Part shown: positions 17,424-25,678 of the stretch, in pieces | Layout: the number at the start of each line of letters is the position of its first letter | Position numbering within the stretch: position 1 is the stretch's first letter | Source: Acidobacteriota bacterium | GTDB lineage: Bacteria; Acidobacteriota; Terriglobia; Terriglobales; Acidobacteriaceae | DNA length: 64,000 nucleotides | Assembly: GCA_016196065.1 (NCBI GenBank) | Contig: JACPYL010000008.1 | Location: forward strand, 1 to 64,000 | Direction: 5' to 3' | The notes under the pieces: model-generated | Database searches by the model: none | Seen by the model: the letters and a program-made list of their open reading frames with translations, nothing else | What the model was told of the DNA's origin: nothing | Translations under genes and position numbers: made by a program

Positions 17424-18068
17424 CTACCAGCGCAACCCCACCGTCACCGGGAACAGGGTTGTGCGACGATCGCTGGTATTGGCGTGATGGTAGCGTCCTT
17501 CCACATAAACTTTGGTGGACTTGTTCAAGCGATAGGTGAGCCCACCTCCGAAGTTATACCCCCCACCGCTCACGGTATTTCCTGAAAGGACCTGAGCTCC
17601 GTCGGTGAGGCCGTTTTTGCACACGATGCCCCACAACTGCCACGCAGGCTGACAAACGGCGCCTCCCGGCAAGTCTTGCGTCCGCGCCTCCAGGTTCCGT
17701 TGATACCAACCCGCACCCCCAATTGCATACACTCCCACTTTGCCCTGCACAGGAACGTTATAGAAAAAGTTTAACGTCGCAGCATGCACACGTCCCGTCG
17801 CATCCGGCAGGCTCTGTTGCGACTTCACGCCGTTTTGAAAGGACAGGTTGTAGTACATGTACTCCGCTTTTACTCCAAACGCACGACTGAAATTCCATCC
17901 CGCGCCCGCTACCCCGTTGTAGGAGGCGTCGGTCACTTTGCCAACGTCGCCCAGGGCGTGACCGTATCCGCCGCCCACATTGAAATTGAAGCGATTAAAA
18001 ATTTGCGCCGATGCGGCCGTGATTCCCATTCCAAACAAAATTCCGAACACAAGCAGTCTGTTACGCAA
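17424..18068 (-). CDS. Small outer-membrane beta-barrel protein
   Basis: The start is taken as a TTG at 18068, preceded by AGGAG at seven bases, giving 214 residues. It opens with a clear signal peptide (LLVFGILFGMGITAASA). The mature chain has alternating aromatic/glycine strands (FNVGGGYGHALGDV, GVAGAGWNFSRAFGVKAEYMYYN, YNFGGGLTYRLNKSTKVYVEGRYH) and ends in TVGLRW, the terminal aromatic expected for an OmpA/OmpW-like eight-strand barrel. The role is unknown. A longer frame from 18179 exists but would bury the signal peptide. Confidence 0.72.
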   Translation of the reverse strand: MRNRLLVFGILFGMGITAASAQIFNRFNFNVGGGYGHALGDVGKVTDASYNGVAGAGWNFSRAFGVKAEYMYYNLSFQNGVKSQQSLPDATGRVHAATLNFFYNVPVQGKVGVYAIGGAGWYQRNLEARTQDLPGGAVCQPAWQLWGIVCKNGLTDGAQVLSGNTVSGGGYNFGGGLTYRLNKSTKVYVEGRYHHANTSDRRTTLFPVTVGLRW

Positions 18069-18179
18069 TCGTAATCTCCTGATGCAACAGTTCGTTTCTG
18101 AATCCAACGCCTTCTCATCTCTTGGATGCGGTAACCCGGTCTCGTAAGCGGGTGATCGCTTCGAGTTTTCGGCGATCAT

Positions 18180-18884
18180 CTAGTGTCTACGCAGTTTCTT
18201 AAAAATCACCGGCCAATAGTTACGGAAGAAATTCATTCCTGCGCGGCTGGCGATGTCTGTCCCATAGCGTTGGAATGTCTTGCCCACGGTCCGTTCCCCT
18301 TCAGGCCAGTAGGCATTCGCCAGGCCCTCGCCCATCGCAGGCCCCAGCAAACCCGACCAGTTGGCCGTTTCGTTTCCATCGTCATTCCGTGTAACGAAGA
18401 TGCGCTTCACCGCATACTTGATACTGCTGCCCAGGGTTGGATCGGCTTCCGGGAAGAAGCGCGGGTCCTCGTGCAGCGCCGACGCCAGGATGAAGGTTCC
18501 AAAAAATTCATTGGACGCATTGCGGGCCATGGAAGCGCCAAAGCGCTTTCCGTATCCTTCTGGGCCCTGCGGGTAGCCATGCGGATAATATTCGATCTGG
18601 CCAATCCCCGCGCTAAATGCCGAGCCAAAGATCGCCGAAAACGACGCACTATTGTCGACAAACAACTTGAATTTATCTCCCGTGGATAGCCGGTCCTCGC
18701 TGGTGGCAATATCTGGAAAGAATAGAGACTTCCGGTTGATCGTCTCGAACACGCCCTTCGGCGTGTTGCGCCGGGATGTTTGTGCGCTCCGCGTGGCGGA
18801 TGGAGCGTCGGGGGGATTCTGTGCCGGAGCAGGCTGTTGCGCACTCGCGACGGCGCAGCCCAGCAGGATCGTGCAGGTGGACAT
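18180..18884 (-). CDS. Exported protein of unknown function
   Basis: I do not recognise a domain. From the ATG at 18884 the 234-residue chain begins with a hydrophobic leader (STCTILLGCAVASAQ), then a Pro/Ala-rich stretch, then a folded part with FGSAFSAGIGQIEYYPHGYPQGPEGYGKRFGASMARNASNEFFG and ALHEDPRFFPE, ending in basic residues. The frame is open to 19010, where another start is possible. Glycine and aromatic spacing hints at an envelope protein. The barrel gene follows closely downstream, so the two may be co-transcribed. Confidence 0.6.
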   Translation of the reverse strand: MSTCTILLGCAVASAQQPAPAQNPPDAPSATRSAQTSRRNTPKGVFETINRKSLFFPDIATSEDRLSTGDKFKLFVDNSASFSAIFGSAFSAGIGQIEYYPHGYPQGPEGYGKRFGASMARNASNEFFGTFILASALHEDPRFFPEADPTLGSSIKYAVKRIFVTRNDDGNETANWSGLLGPAMGEGLANAYWPEGERTVGKTFQRYGTDIASRAGMNFFRNYWPVIFKKLRRH

Positions 18885-19101
18885 GACGAGCCACCCCCAC
18901 GCAGCCTGACCAGTGTGAGGAACCGAAAATTCCAACAAGGGCTGAAACACACATTTTGGGTTCAGAAGGCACTTGGGAGCCTGGGTGATGAGACGAGGGC
19001 TAATTGGCATCCGATCAGGCTAACGAAAGCCTTGCTGCTTAGCAAATGGTCGGGACGAGGTTTGCCTGCGTTTTCGGATCAACCGACCCGATCCACGGGT
19101 T

Positions 19102-19320
19102 TCAGGACGACGGGCTGGTCCGCGCGGCCAGGTACTCGACCAGTTCCACCACGCTGAGACCGGATTCGAGCATATCGATCATCTGCTCGGCGCTGACGCC
19201 CACTTGCTTGCCCAGCAAGACGAGTTTGGTGATCGCCCGCTCCAGGACCTCCTGGTCAGTAAGAGTTGGGGTTTCGACCAAATTTGCATACCGGCGGTCA
19301 GGAGGATAAACCTCTTCCAT
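19102..19320 (-). CDS. Small hypothetical protein
   Basis: From an ATG at 19320, preceded by GGGAGCG, the frame encodes 72 residues: an acidic, helical protein (TDQEVLERAITKLVLLGKQVGVSAEQMIDMLESGLSVVELVEYLAAR). The regular heptad-like leucines and acidic bias look like real coding sequence, and the protein has no membrane segment. I know no family or function. It is isolated between larger genes. Confidence 0.5.
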   Translation of the reverse strand: MEEVYPPDRRYANLVETPTLTDQEVLERAITKLVLLGKQVGVSAEQMIDMLESGLSVVELVEYLAARTSPSS

Positions 19321-19632
19321 GGCACGCTCCCAGGGGCTTTCCGCGGCGTGGACGACGATTCCCGCAAGTATCGTACCCCGAAGGAAGACTCGCACCATCG
19401 CCAGCGTTGTCCGAAAGTAGTCCGTTTGCCCACGGCCGGTCAGTGATGTTGATTACAAATGTTTGTGACAACACTTCGTCGCCAGAATCCCGATTTGGAT
19501 ACCCGTGCAGCCTGTTTCCCAACCTGAAATACGGTCGATTTCTTATTCGCATACCGTGAAATTGTCTTTCACATAGCCCGGTGCTACCATCCAATTAAGG
19601 TCTGGTAGAGAAAGAGAACGAGGAGGAATTTC
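19321..19632. other. Intergenic region upstream of the YtxH gene
   Basis: The 312 bases separate the small hypothetical gene (-) from the YtxH gene (+). Nothing coding was seen. The + strand holds the promoter-like pair listed at 19562-19590 and an AG-rich leader. Confidence 0.4.
19562..19590 (+). promoter_or_regulatory. Possible sigma-70 promoter of the YtxH gene
   Basis: TTGTCT (19562-19567) and TACCAT (19585-19590) are 17 bases apart and lie about 45 bases before the ATG. Each hexamer has mismatches to consensus, so this is a candidate only. Confidence 0.3.
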
Positions 19633-19944
19633 ATGTCCGATCGTGACAGCAACAGTTTTGTATGGTTCCTGGCAGGCTTGGGTATTGGCGCTGTCGTGGG
19701 TGTTCTGTATGCCCCCCGCTCCGGTGACGAGACCCGTGAAGCGTTGCTCGCCAAAGCGCAAGAAGGACAGGAAAAGGTTCGCCATCACGCTCGCAAAGCC
19801 CGCGAACAGGCGGAAGACTGGATGGAACGCGGCCGTGACGTCGTCACACAGCAGAAAGAACAACTTCGGTCTGCGTACGAAGCCAGCCGTCAGGCCTATC
19901 GCGACAAGACCAGCGTTGCGACCGAACCGACCAGTGGAGAGTAA
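19633..19944 (+). CDS. YtxH-like membrane-anchored protein
   Basis: The 103-residue protein has one N-terminal membrane helix (VWFLAGLGIGAVVGVLYAP) followed by RSGDETREALLAKAQEG, the YtxH pattern, and a charged coiled coil. YtxH-type proteins are general-stress envelope proteins of unknown mechanism. GAGGAGG precedes the ATG. It is followed at 24 bases by another membrane-anchored coiled-coil gene, so they form an operon. Confidence 0.8.
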   Translation: MSDRDSNSFVWFLAGLGIGAVVGVLYAPRSGDETREALLAKAQEGQEKVRHHARKAREQAEDWMERGRDVVTQQKEQLRSAYEASRQAYRDKTSVATEPTSGE

Positions 19945-19968
19945 TCAGACGGAAGGACAGTTGTCCCG

Positions 19969-20493
19969 GTGAAAGTGCTCATGGATGACAATCTACTTAA
20001 AGTGTTTATTGCGCTGACCTCGTTCGCTGTGGTCATTCAGTCTGGGATCCTGGTCGCCCTCTATCTCGCGGTGCGCAAGAGCGCCGCTCGCATGGACGCG
20101 CTCGCCACTGAGGTTGCAGCGAAAACCCTGCCGACCCTCGAAACCGCGCAAAGCATGCTCGTCGAGTTGCGTCCGAAGATCGAAACGTTGGCCGCCAACG
20201 CCGCTGATTCAACCACCATCATGCGCGTCCAACTCGGGCGCCTCGATGCCACGCTCAGCGACATCCTCGACCGCACTCGACTGCAGGTGATCCGCGCCGA
20301 TGAACTTCTCAACCGCACCATGGACAAAGTGGAAGACACCACCGAGGTCGTGCACAAAACCGTGATGTCGCCGCTACGCCAGGTCTCTGGCCTGATGAGC
20401 GCGGTCAGCACGGGATTCGAAGTATTCTTCGGCCAGAAACGCCGCGGGCCGCGCAACGGCATGGGCGTACCGCAAGACGAGATGTTTATCTAA
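19969..20493 (+). CDS. Membrane-anchored coiled-coil protein (DUF948-like)
   Basis: The protein has 174 residues from a GTG with GGAAGGA upstream; an ATG four codons on is an alternative. One membrane helix at about residues 13-33 (FIALTSFAVVIQSGILVALYLAV) is followed by a long coiled coil (AARMDALATEVAAKTLPTLETAQSMLVELRPKIETLAANAAD) and a basic end. The architecture resembles DUF948 general-stress proteins. It probably works with the preceding YtxH protein at the membrane. Function is unknown. Confidence 0.7.
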   Translation: MKVLMDDNLLKVFIALTSFAVVIQSGILVALYLAVRKSAARMDALATEVAAKTLPTLETAQSMLVELRPKIETLAANAADSTTIMRVQLGRLDATLSDILDRTRLQVIRADELLNRTMDKVEDTTEVVHKTVMSPLRQVSGLMSAVSTGFEVFFGQKRRGPRNGMGVPQDEMFI

Positions 20494-20507
20494 CGAATCT
20501 GCCTGTA

Positions 20508-20529
20508 GAGACGCGGCTTGCCGCGTCTC
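20508..20529. repeat. Palindrome, family member, between convergent genes
   Basis: Arms GAGACGCGGC (20508-20517) and GCCGCGTCTC (20520-20529) pair perfectly around TT. Outer GTAGAG and CTCTAC could extend the stem. It fills the 49-base gap between convergent gene ends and could terminate both. Confidence 0.75.
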
Positions 20530-20542
20530 ATTCTCTACACTG

Positions 20543-21937
20543 TCACTTCCCCTCTAAACGTCGCGCCACGAAATCTTTCCCTGCATACCGGTAGGTCAGG
20601 CTTTCCACTTTCTTCCCTGCCCCGACATTGAACACCACCCGCCCTAGAAAATTTCTCTCGAGGAATTCCGTCGCAGAAACTGGAACCAGTGGCGTCCGGA
20701 AGGTTCCAAGTTCCAGAAGCAAGGCATCACCGTCTACCGCGAGCGTGAACTTGCCGTTGGGGACAAAGTAATCTGGCCCATACTGATACTGCCCTGCGTA
20801 AGCGGCCAAGTTTCCGGGTGAGATCCTCGCCGCCGCGAAGACCGGGGGTCTTTCCCGCTGTTCTCCAAAAACAATCGCTCCCAAGGCAGGCGCGATCGGG
20901 TCCTGCGACATCGTCGCATAACTATTGCTGAGCACAATCACGGTGACGTCATCGTCCGGATAGCGATCCAATACCGCAGTGAAGCCGGGACTGCGGCCAT
21001 TGGCCGACATCACACGGCGGCCCGCCCGCTTCCGCTGAAACCAGCCGAACCGGTTCCCCTTACCCTCGACAAAATACTTCTGGCGGGTGGCCGCCTTCAG
21101 CAAGGTGTCCGTATTGAGTGCACGATCGAAGCGGTAGAGATCGTCCACCGTGGAGTACAGCGAACCGTTCCCCGTTTTGTTTGTCCAATCGAGATACGGT
21201 ACTTTCTCGTAGCCAATACTCCCCGCCGGTTGATAGCCCGTCGCCGCATTGGCAATCAGCTGTAAAGCGTCTCCATCGTGCCCGGAGTCTTTCATTCCCG
21301 CTGGCTCTAGAATGTGCCTTCGCACATAGTCCCCGTAACGCTCTCCCGTAATTTTCTCCAGGATCAGCGCGAGCAGGTTGTAGTTGGAATTGCTGTAGTG
21401 ATAATCGCTTCCGGGTTGAAAATCGAGCTGCACTCCCGAGAACTTCGCAACCAGTTGCTCAACCGTATGCGGACTGCGCGCGAACAGATCGTAATCGGGA
21501 AGATCGTTGACGTTCGGAATCCCCGAGGTGTGCGTGAGCAAATGATCCAGACGAATCTTGTCACCGTTGGGGAAATCCGGGATGAAGCGCGCCACCGGAT
21601 CGCTTACGCTGAGTCGTCCCTGCTCCTCGAGTTGGAGGATTGCGATCGCGGTGAATGGCTTGGAGACCGATGCGATATGAAAACGGGTTGAAGGAGAATT
21701 CGCGACCCGCAACTCGTAGTTCGCCATCCCGTAAGCCTGGCGAAAGAGCACTTGCCCCTTGCGAGCGACCAGCACCACGCCGGTAAAGTTACCGCTCTCA
21801 GCAAAGGAACGGACATACGCGTCAAGACGTTCCGCTACCGGGCGTGCCGCCTGCTTCTGGCCCGAGGCCACGCTTGCAAGGAGAATCGCCGCAACCGCAA
21901 TTTCGATCCCAATACTCCGCAGAATTCCACTGATCAT
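20543..21937 (-). CDS. Exported serine beta-lactamase-like hydrolase
   Basis: The protein has 464 residues from an ATG at 21937, with a signal peptide (IEIAVAAILLASVASGQ). The class C beta-lactamase/DD-peptidase fold shows the SxxK motif S90-K93 (IASVSKPFTA) and the YxN motif Y181-N183 (HYSNSNYN), with LLTHTSGIPN between. A C-terminal domain of about 100 residues follows (AYAGQYQYG...). The family includes esterases, D-aminopeptidases and beta-lactamases; the substrate cannot be told. It is downstream of the metal permease gene in the same direction but with its own gap. Confidence 0.85.
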   Translation of the reverse strand: MISGILRSIGIEIAVAAILLASVASGQKQAARPVAERLDAYVRSFAESGNFTGVVLVARKGQVLFRQAYGMANYELRVANSPSTRFHIASVSKPFTAIAILQLEEQGRLSVSDPVARFIPDFPNGDKIRLDHLLTHTSGIPNVNDLPDYDLFARSPHTVEQLVAKFSGVQLDFQPGSDYHYSNSNYNLLALILEKITGERYGDYVRRHILEPAGMKDSGHDGDALQLIANAATGYQPAGSIGYEKVPYLDWTNKTGNGSLYSTVDDLYRFDRALNTDTLLKAATRQKYFVEGKGNRFGWFQRKRAGRRVMSANGRSPGFTAVLDRYPDDDVTVIVLSNSYATMSQDPIAPALGAIVFGEQRERPPVFAAARISPGNLAAYAGQYQYGPDYFVPNGKFTLAVDGDALLLELGTFRTPLVPVSATEFLERNFLGRVVFNVGAGKKVESLTYRYAGKDFVARRLEGK

Positions 21938-22004
21938 GAGTGTGCCGGTCCGAATCAACGGATTCTAACCCGCCACTGTCTACATCGCCAGTTGGGAACA
22001 TGGC

Positions 22005-22892
22005 TCAGTGCCGGGCCAGCACGCCTTCCTTCGTACGATCCGCCGAACTGGCCCCTTCCAAATTGTGGGCCCGATCGCCGTGGAAAAATATCAAGTGGAT
22101 AAAGAACATCAAGATCAGAACACCGCCAAACGTGCATACGATGGTCGCGCCCGTCGGCAGATCCATCAGCACTGAGAAATAAACGCCCAGCGCGGAGACA
22201 AGTGTACCCATGGTCCATCCGATTGCCAGCCGCCTGCCAATTCTGTCAGCGAACAACATGGCACCGACCGACGGTACGATCAGATAGCAGAAAACCAGCA
22301 ATACGCCCGCAATCGCCACCGACGAAGTCACGACAAATCCAAACGACGCGTAGAACAGAAAGTCCCACAGCCGGATGTTCATCCCGCTCGCTTCGGCTTT
22401 CGGCATATCGGTCGAGATCAGCAGAAACTTTTTGCGGAAGAAATAATGAAAGATGCCGACTGCCCCGTAGAGCACCGCCGTCTTCAGCACTTCGGCCTTG
22501 GACACAGCCAGGATGTTGCCGACCAGCATGTCCTTGAGGTGCTCGGTTTCGCCCGTCGCCTTGCTCATGGCTAGGATCGCAGTTGCCGAAGCCACCGCAT
22601 ACGCGATGCCGATGAACGCCTCTTGCGGAATGTGCCCTCGCCGCGTCCGTGCGAACGCAAAAATCCCGGCCCCAAGGAACGTAAACCCAAGGCTAAGAAA
22701 ATAGGCGCCGCGTCCGTGCGGATCCATTCCCGCCAGGATCGCAATGGTCGCGCCCAACGCGGCGATCTGCGCCAACGCCAGGTCAACAAAAATGACCCCG
22801 CGCTCGACCACATGTACGCCCAGATATGCGTGGATCCCGGTGAGGATCAAACTGGCAATAAACGGCCAGATCAAAAAAGGAAGTATGTCCAT
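22005..22892 (-). CDS. Metal ABC transporter permease (ZnuB/MntB family)
   Basis: The 295-residue integral membrane protein of the ABC-3 family has about eight helices. It begins FLIWPFIASLILTGIHAYLGVHVVERGVIFVDLALAQIAALG, typical for zinc/manganese permeases, and later has SVAIAGVLLVFCYLIVPSVGAMLFA. It would carry Zn or Mn across the inner membrane together with the binding protein encoded 44 bases upstream. The ATPase subunit these transporters need is not in this operon or elsewhere in the window. Confidence 0.88.
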   Translation of the reverse strand: MDILPFLIWPFIASLILTGIHAYLGVHVVERGVIFVDLALAQIAALGATIAILAGMDPHGRGAYFLSLGFTFLGAGIFAFARTRRGHIPQEAFIGIAYAVASATAILAMSKATGETEHLKDMLVGNILAVSKAEVLKTAVLYGAVGIFHYFFRKKFLLISTDMPKAEASGMNIRLWDFLFYASFGFVVTSSVAIAGVLLVFCYLIVPSVGAMLFADRIGRRLAIGWTMGTLVSALGVYFSVLMDLPTGATIVCTFGGVLILMFFIHLIFFHGDRAHNLEGASSADRTKEGVLARH

Positions 22893-22936
22893 GCTTCTCC
22901 TTACGAACTTTCGAATCTTGTCTCGCTGCCTTCGCG

Positions 22937-23881
22937 CTACGGATTCGCCTGAAAAGCCTTCACCAGCAAAGCGATATCGTAATCGAAGAGCTGAAAATAG
23001 TTTGTGATCTCTTTCACTCCACCTACCGACGGCATATATTCCACTACCGTTCCTTCGGTTTGACGTGCAATCGAATCGGGCGTCTTACGATCAAAATACG
23101 GTTCCACCATGATGACCTTCACATGATCGCGTTTCATCATGTTGCTCAATTCAAAAGTGTGGCTTGGAGTCGGAGGAATACCGGGGCGAGGCTCCACAAA
23201 TCCCACCACATCCAATCCAAAGTGTTTGGCAAAGTTCGGCGCGGAGTTGTGATAGGTGACTACCTTCCGTCCCCGATACGGTTTCATATCGGCGTCCCAC
23301 TTCTTCTCCGCTTCCGTCAGCCTGCGGTCGAAATCCTGAAAGCGCTGCTGAAAGTAGCCCGCATCTTTCGGATCGAGTTCCGCAAATTTCGCAGCGAAGC
23401 CCTTGGCCACACGTCGTCCATTATCCGGATCGAGCCAGTAGTGCGGGTTCCCGAGCGGATGCACATCGCCCATCGCGCGCGTGATCGAACCTTGCGGAAT
23501 TTCCAGGATCGCCGAAAATTGCGAAGCGTCCAGATATCCGCCTGCACCCGGTTGAATCCGTGAATTGCCGCTCTGCGCAATCAGCGGCGGCAGCCAGCCA
23601 ATCTCCAATTGCAGTCCCACCACCACCAGCAAATCCGCCTGTCGTAGTTTCAACAGAAAGCTCGGCTTGGCCTCGACAAAGTGCGGATCCTGATAGCCCT
23701 TCGCCATCGCTTCCACGTTGATCTTGTCACCGCCGACTTCCTGGACCAGCGCCGCCAGATCAGTCGTAGCCGTCACGACGTTGAGCTTCTTCGCCGCAGC
23801 GGTGCCTGGAGAAATCAGGCCCGCCACGAGCACTGCCGCCACAAAAAGTAACAATCCAGCGTTCGAAATCGCCTTATTCAT
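22937..23881 (-). CDS. Metal ABC transporter substrate-binding protein (ZnuA-like)
   Basis: This 314-residue exported protein has a signal peptide (LLLFVAAVLVAGLISPGTAAA) and the cluster A-I metal-binding fold. Likely metal ligands are H67 (DPHFVEAKPS), H147 (GNPHYWLDPDN), H211 (TYHNSAPNFAKHFGL) and an acidic residue near VEPYFDRKT. It delivers Zn or Mn to the permease. The His-rich loop of many zinc-specific ZnuAs is absent, so manganese is possible. It lies between the outer-membrane protein and permease genes with gaps of 14 and 44 bases. Confidence 0.88.
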   Translation of the reverse strand: MNKAISNAGLLLFVAAVLVAGLISPGTAAAKKLNVVTATTDLAALVQEVGGDKINVEAMAKGYQDPHFVEAKPSFLLKLRQADLLVVVGLQLEIGWLPPLIAQSGNSRIQPGAGGYLDASQFSAILEIPQGSITRAMGDVHPLGNPHYWLDPDNGRRVAKGFAAKFAELDPKDAGYFQQRFQDFDRRLTEAEKKWDADMKPYRGRKVVTYHNSAPNFAKHFGLDVVGFVEPRPGIPPTPSHTFELSNMMKRDHVKVIMVEPYFDRKTPDSIARQTEGTVVEYMPSVGGVKEITNYFQLFDYDIALLVKAFQANP

Positions 23882-23895
23882 AAAATCTCCTCAAC

Positions 23896-25182
23896 CTAAA
23901 ACGGATGCGCGCCATGCGCGCCTAGTGAGAACAGCAACTGCATCAGGAATTCGTTCGACTTGTGACCGCCTGCGTAATCGGTGAAACGATACTGTCCGCG
24001 AATCTGGCTGAACTCGCTTGGCCAGTACGTCAGGATCGCCGATCCGCCTGTATCAGTGAGATTAGCGGCCCGTGCGCGGTCTGACCAATCGTAGCGTCCG
24101 CCCACAAACCATCGCCGCTTGAACTGATACTCGCCGGATGCGTACATTCCAAATGCACGCTGCTCGGTGAGTAGGTCATGACGCTGGCTCCATATGAATT
24201 CACTTCGCGCCACGAACGAGTTGTAAATTGCCCGCCGCAGAGGCTTCCAGCGCAGCGTTGCATCCATTCCATACAAACTCGTAATGAAATCGCTGCCCAA
24301 TTCGTTGTGTCCGCGAGCATAGGACGCACCCAGTTCCAGGTTCGTCGACTCGTTCAGATCCTTGTATCCCCGCAGGTGCGCCACTGTGCTGATATCGCCC
24401 TTCTTATGCGACTGGAACACCAGTTCCTCTCCATCGCCCGAATCCCCGCGAAATACCTGCCCCGTAGCCGAGAGGAAGATGCCTTTGGGAAATGGGATGA
24501 TGCGCTCGACAGAAATTCCGGCATCATCGATGCCATCTTCCCCGCCCACGAGGTTCTGCGTGACCAGAGGACGATCGACAAACGGCAGCACGTGATTGTG
24601 CATTCCATTTACCTTGCCGAACGCCGACCGCATCTTGCCGACTCGTGCAACAAAGCTCTCCGGAAGCGCCGTGAAGGTGATGAATCCCTCTTCCACATTC
24701 ACACCCTGCTCGCCGAAGGTCAGGAAGAAATCTCCCTTCGCGTACGGATCGATCACCGCCTGCACGCCCAGTTCGGACTCATGCATCTCCAGCGAAGGAG
24801 ATGGACGAATGGAGTTGCCGCCTGCAAAAGCGACGAAGTCGCCAATCATGCTGATATCCGGATTCAGGGCCTTGGCCGCCGAACCGCCCGCTCCGCCCAG
24901 ACTCACCGGTTCAGGCGCCACACTCGCCACCGGAGCACTTTCCGTGGATGCTGTTGTCTCGGTTGAGCCGGGGACAGGCGACGGCGCAACCGCAGCTGCC
25001 TGCCCGCCTTGCGCCTTCAGTGTGCGCATCTGTCCTTCGAGCGCGATCAGACGATCTTCCAGATCACGAATCTTCTGTTGCAGTGCGGCCGTATCGTCCG
25101 CGGATGCCGTGCTTCCCTGCTGCCCAAGCGCCATCCCTGACGCCAACAATGCGAATAAACAGAAACCGATCCAAGGCTTCAT
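23896..25182 (-). CDS. Outer-membrane porin-like protein of the metal-uptake operon
   Basis: The 428-residue exported protein has a signal peptide (GFCLFALLASGMALGQ), a short coiled coil (LQQKIRDLEDRLIALEGQMRTLKAQ) and a Pro/Ser linker, as in trimeric porins with a periplasmic stalk. A beta-strand-rich barrel part follows, containing FFLTFGEQGVNVEEGFITFTALP and RRWFVGGRYDWSDRA. It directly precedes the metal-binding-protein gene, so it may form the outer-membrane entry for the same metal. A clear TonB box or plug domain is absent. Confidence 0.75.
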   Translation of the reverse strand: MKPWIGFCLFALLASGMALGQQGSTASADDTAALQQKIRDLEDRLIALEGQMRTLKAQGGQAAAVAPSPVPGSTETTASTESAPVASVAPEPVSLGGAGGSAAKALNPDISMIGDFVAFAGGNSIRPSPSLEMHESELGVQAVIDPYAKGDFFLTFGEQGVNVEEGFITFTALPESFVARVGKMRSAFGKVNGMHNHVLPFVDRPLVTQNLVGGEDGIDDAGISVERIIPFPKGIFLSATGQVFRGDSGDGEELVFQSHKKGDISTVAHLRGYKDLNESTNLELGASYARGHNELGSDFITSLYGMDATLRWKPLRRAIYNSFVARSEFIWSQRHDLLTEQRAFGMYASGEYQFKRRWFVGGRYDWSDRARAANLTDTGGSAILTYWPSEFSQIRGQYRFTDYAGGHKSNEFLMQLLFSLGAHGAHPF

Positions 25183-25245
25183 GACAAACTCCTATAAAAA
25201 TGGAAATTGGCAGAATTAAGACTTACAACCCAGAACTGGGAAGCC

Positions 25246-25566
25246 TTAGAAAACGGGAGGAGCCCGCAGATCCAGCCGCAAACGACGCATAACTGGACGT
25301 ACCTGCTCAGAAATCAGCAGCGTGCGCGAGCGGGTCGGGACGAGAGAGAAAAGAATCAGCAGCAGCGTCAGCAGCAACGTCTGAGACACCGCGCACACGG
25401 GACAGACCGGCGTAGACAACGAAAACGACGCCTGCAGCCCCGACGAAGCACGCTCCGACGGTGGACACACATGTGCCCCTTGTACGATCAACGCCAGGCA
25501 CACTATGCCTACAAGCGTCATCAGTAGCGCGTTGCACCGTAAAGTTTGTCGGGCGGACAGAATCAT
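25246..25566 (-). CDS. Small membrane protein with CPVC motif, first gene of the metal operon
   Basis: The protein has 106 residues from an ATG preceded by GAGAGA. It has two hydrophobic segments (about 12-30 and 60-80) with a loop containing C34 and the CPVC pair C55/C58, then a basic tail. I know no family. It lies 63 bases before the outer-membrane protein gene in the same direction, so it is probably co-expressed with metal uptake, and the cysteines could bind metal. A -10-like TAGAAT with upstream TGG lies at 25630-25635 on this strand. Confidence 0.5.
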   Translation of the reverse strand: MILSARQTLRCNALLMTLVGIVCLALIVQGAHVCPPSERASSGLQASFSLSTPVCPVCAVSQTLLLTLLLILFSLVPTRSRTLLISEQVRPVMRRLRLDLRAPPVF

Positions 25567-25678
25567 TACTCTCTCAGTCAGATGCCGCGAACCTTCGAGT
25601 AGTCGCTCGAGAGTCCTGACTTAAGCCGGATTCTACCATGCGACGGATCGACCGGCCCTGCCGCCGAGGTAATCAGTG

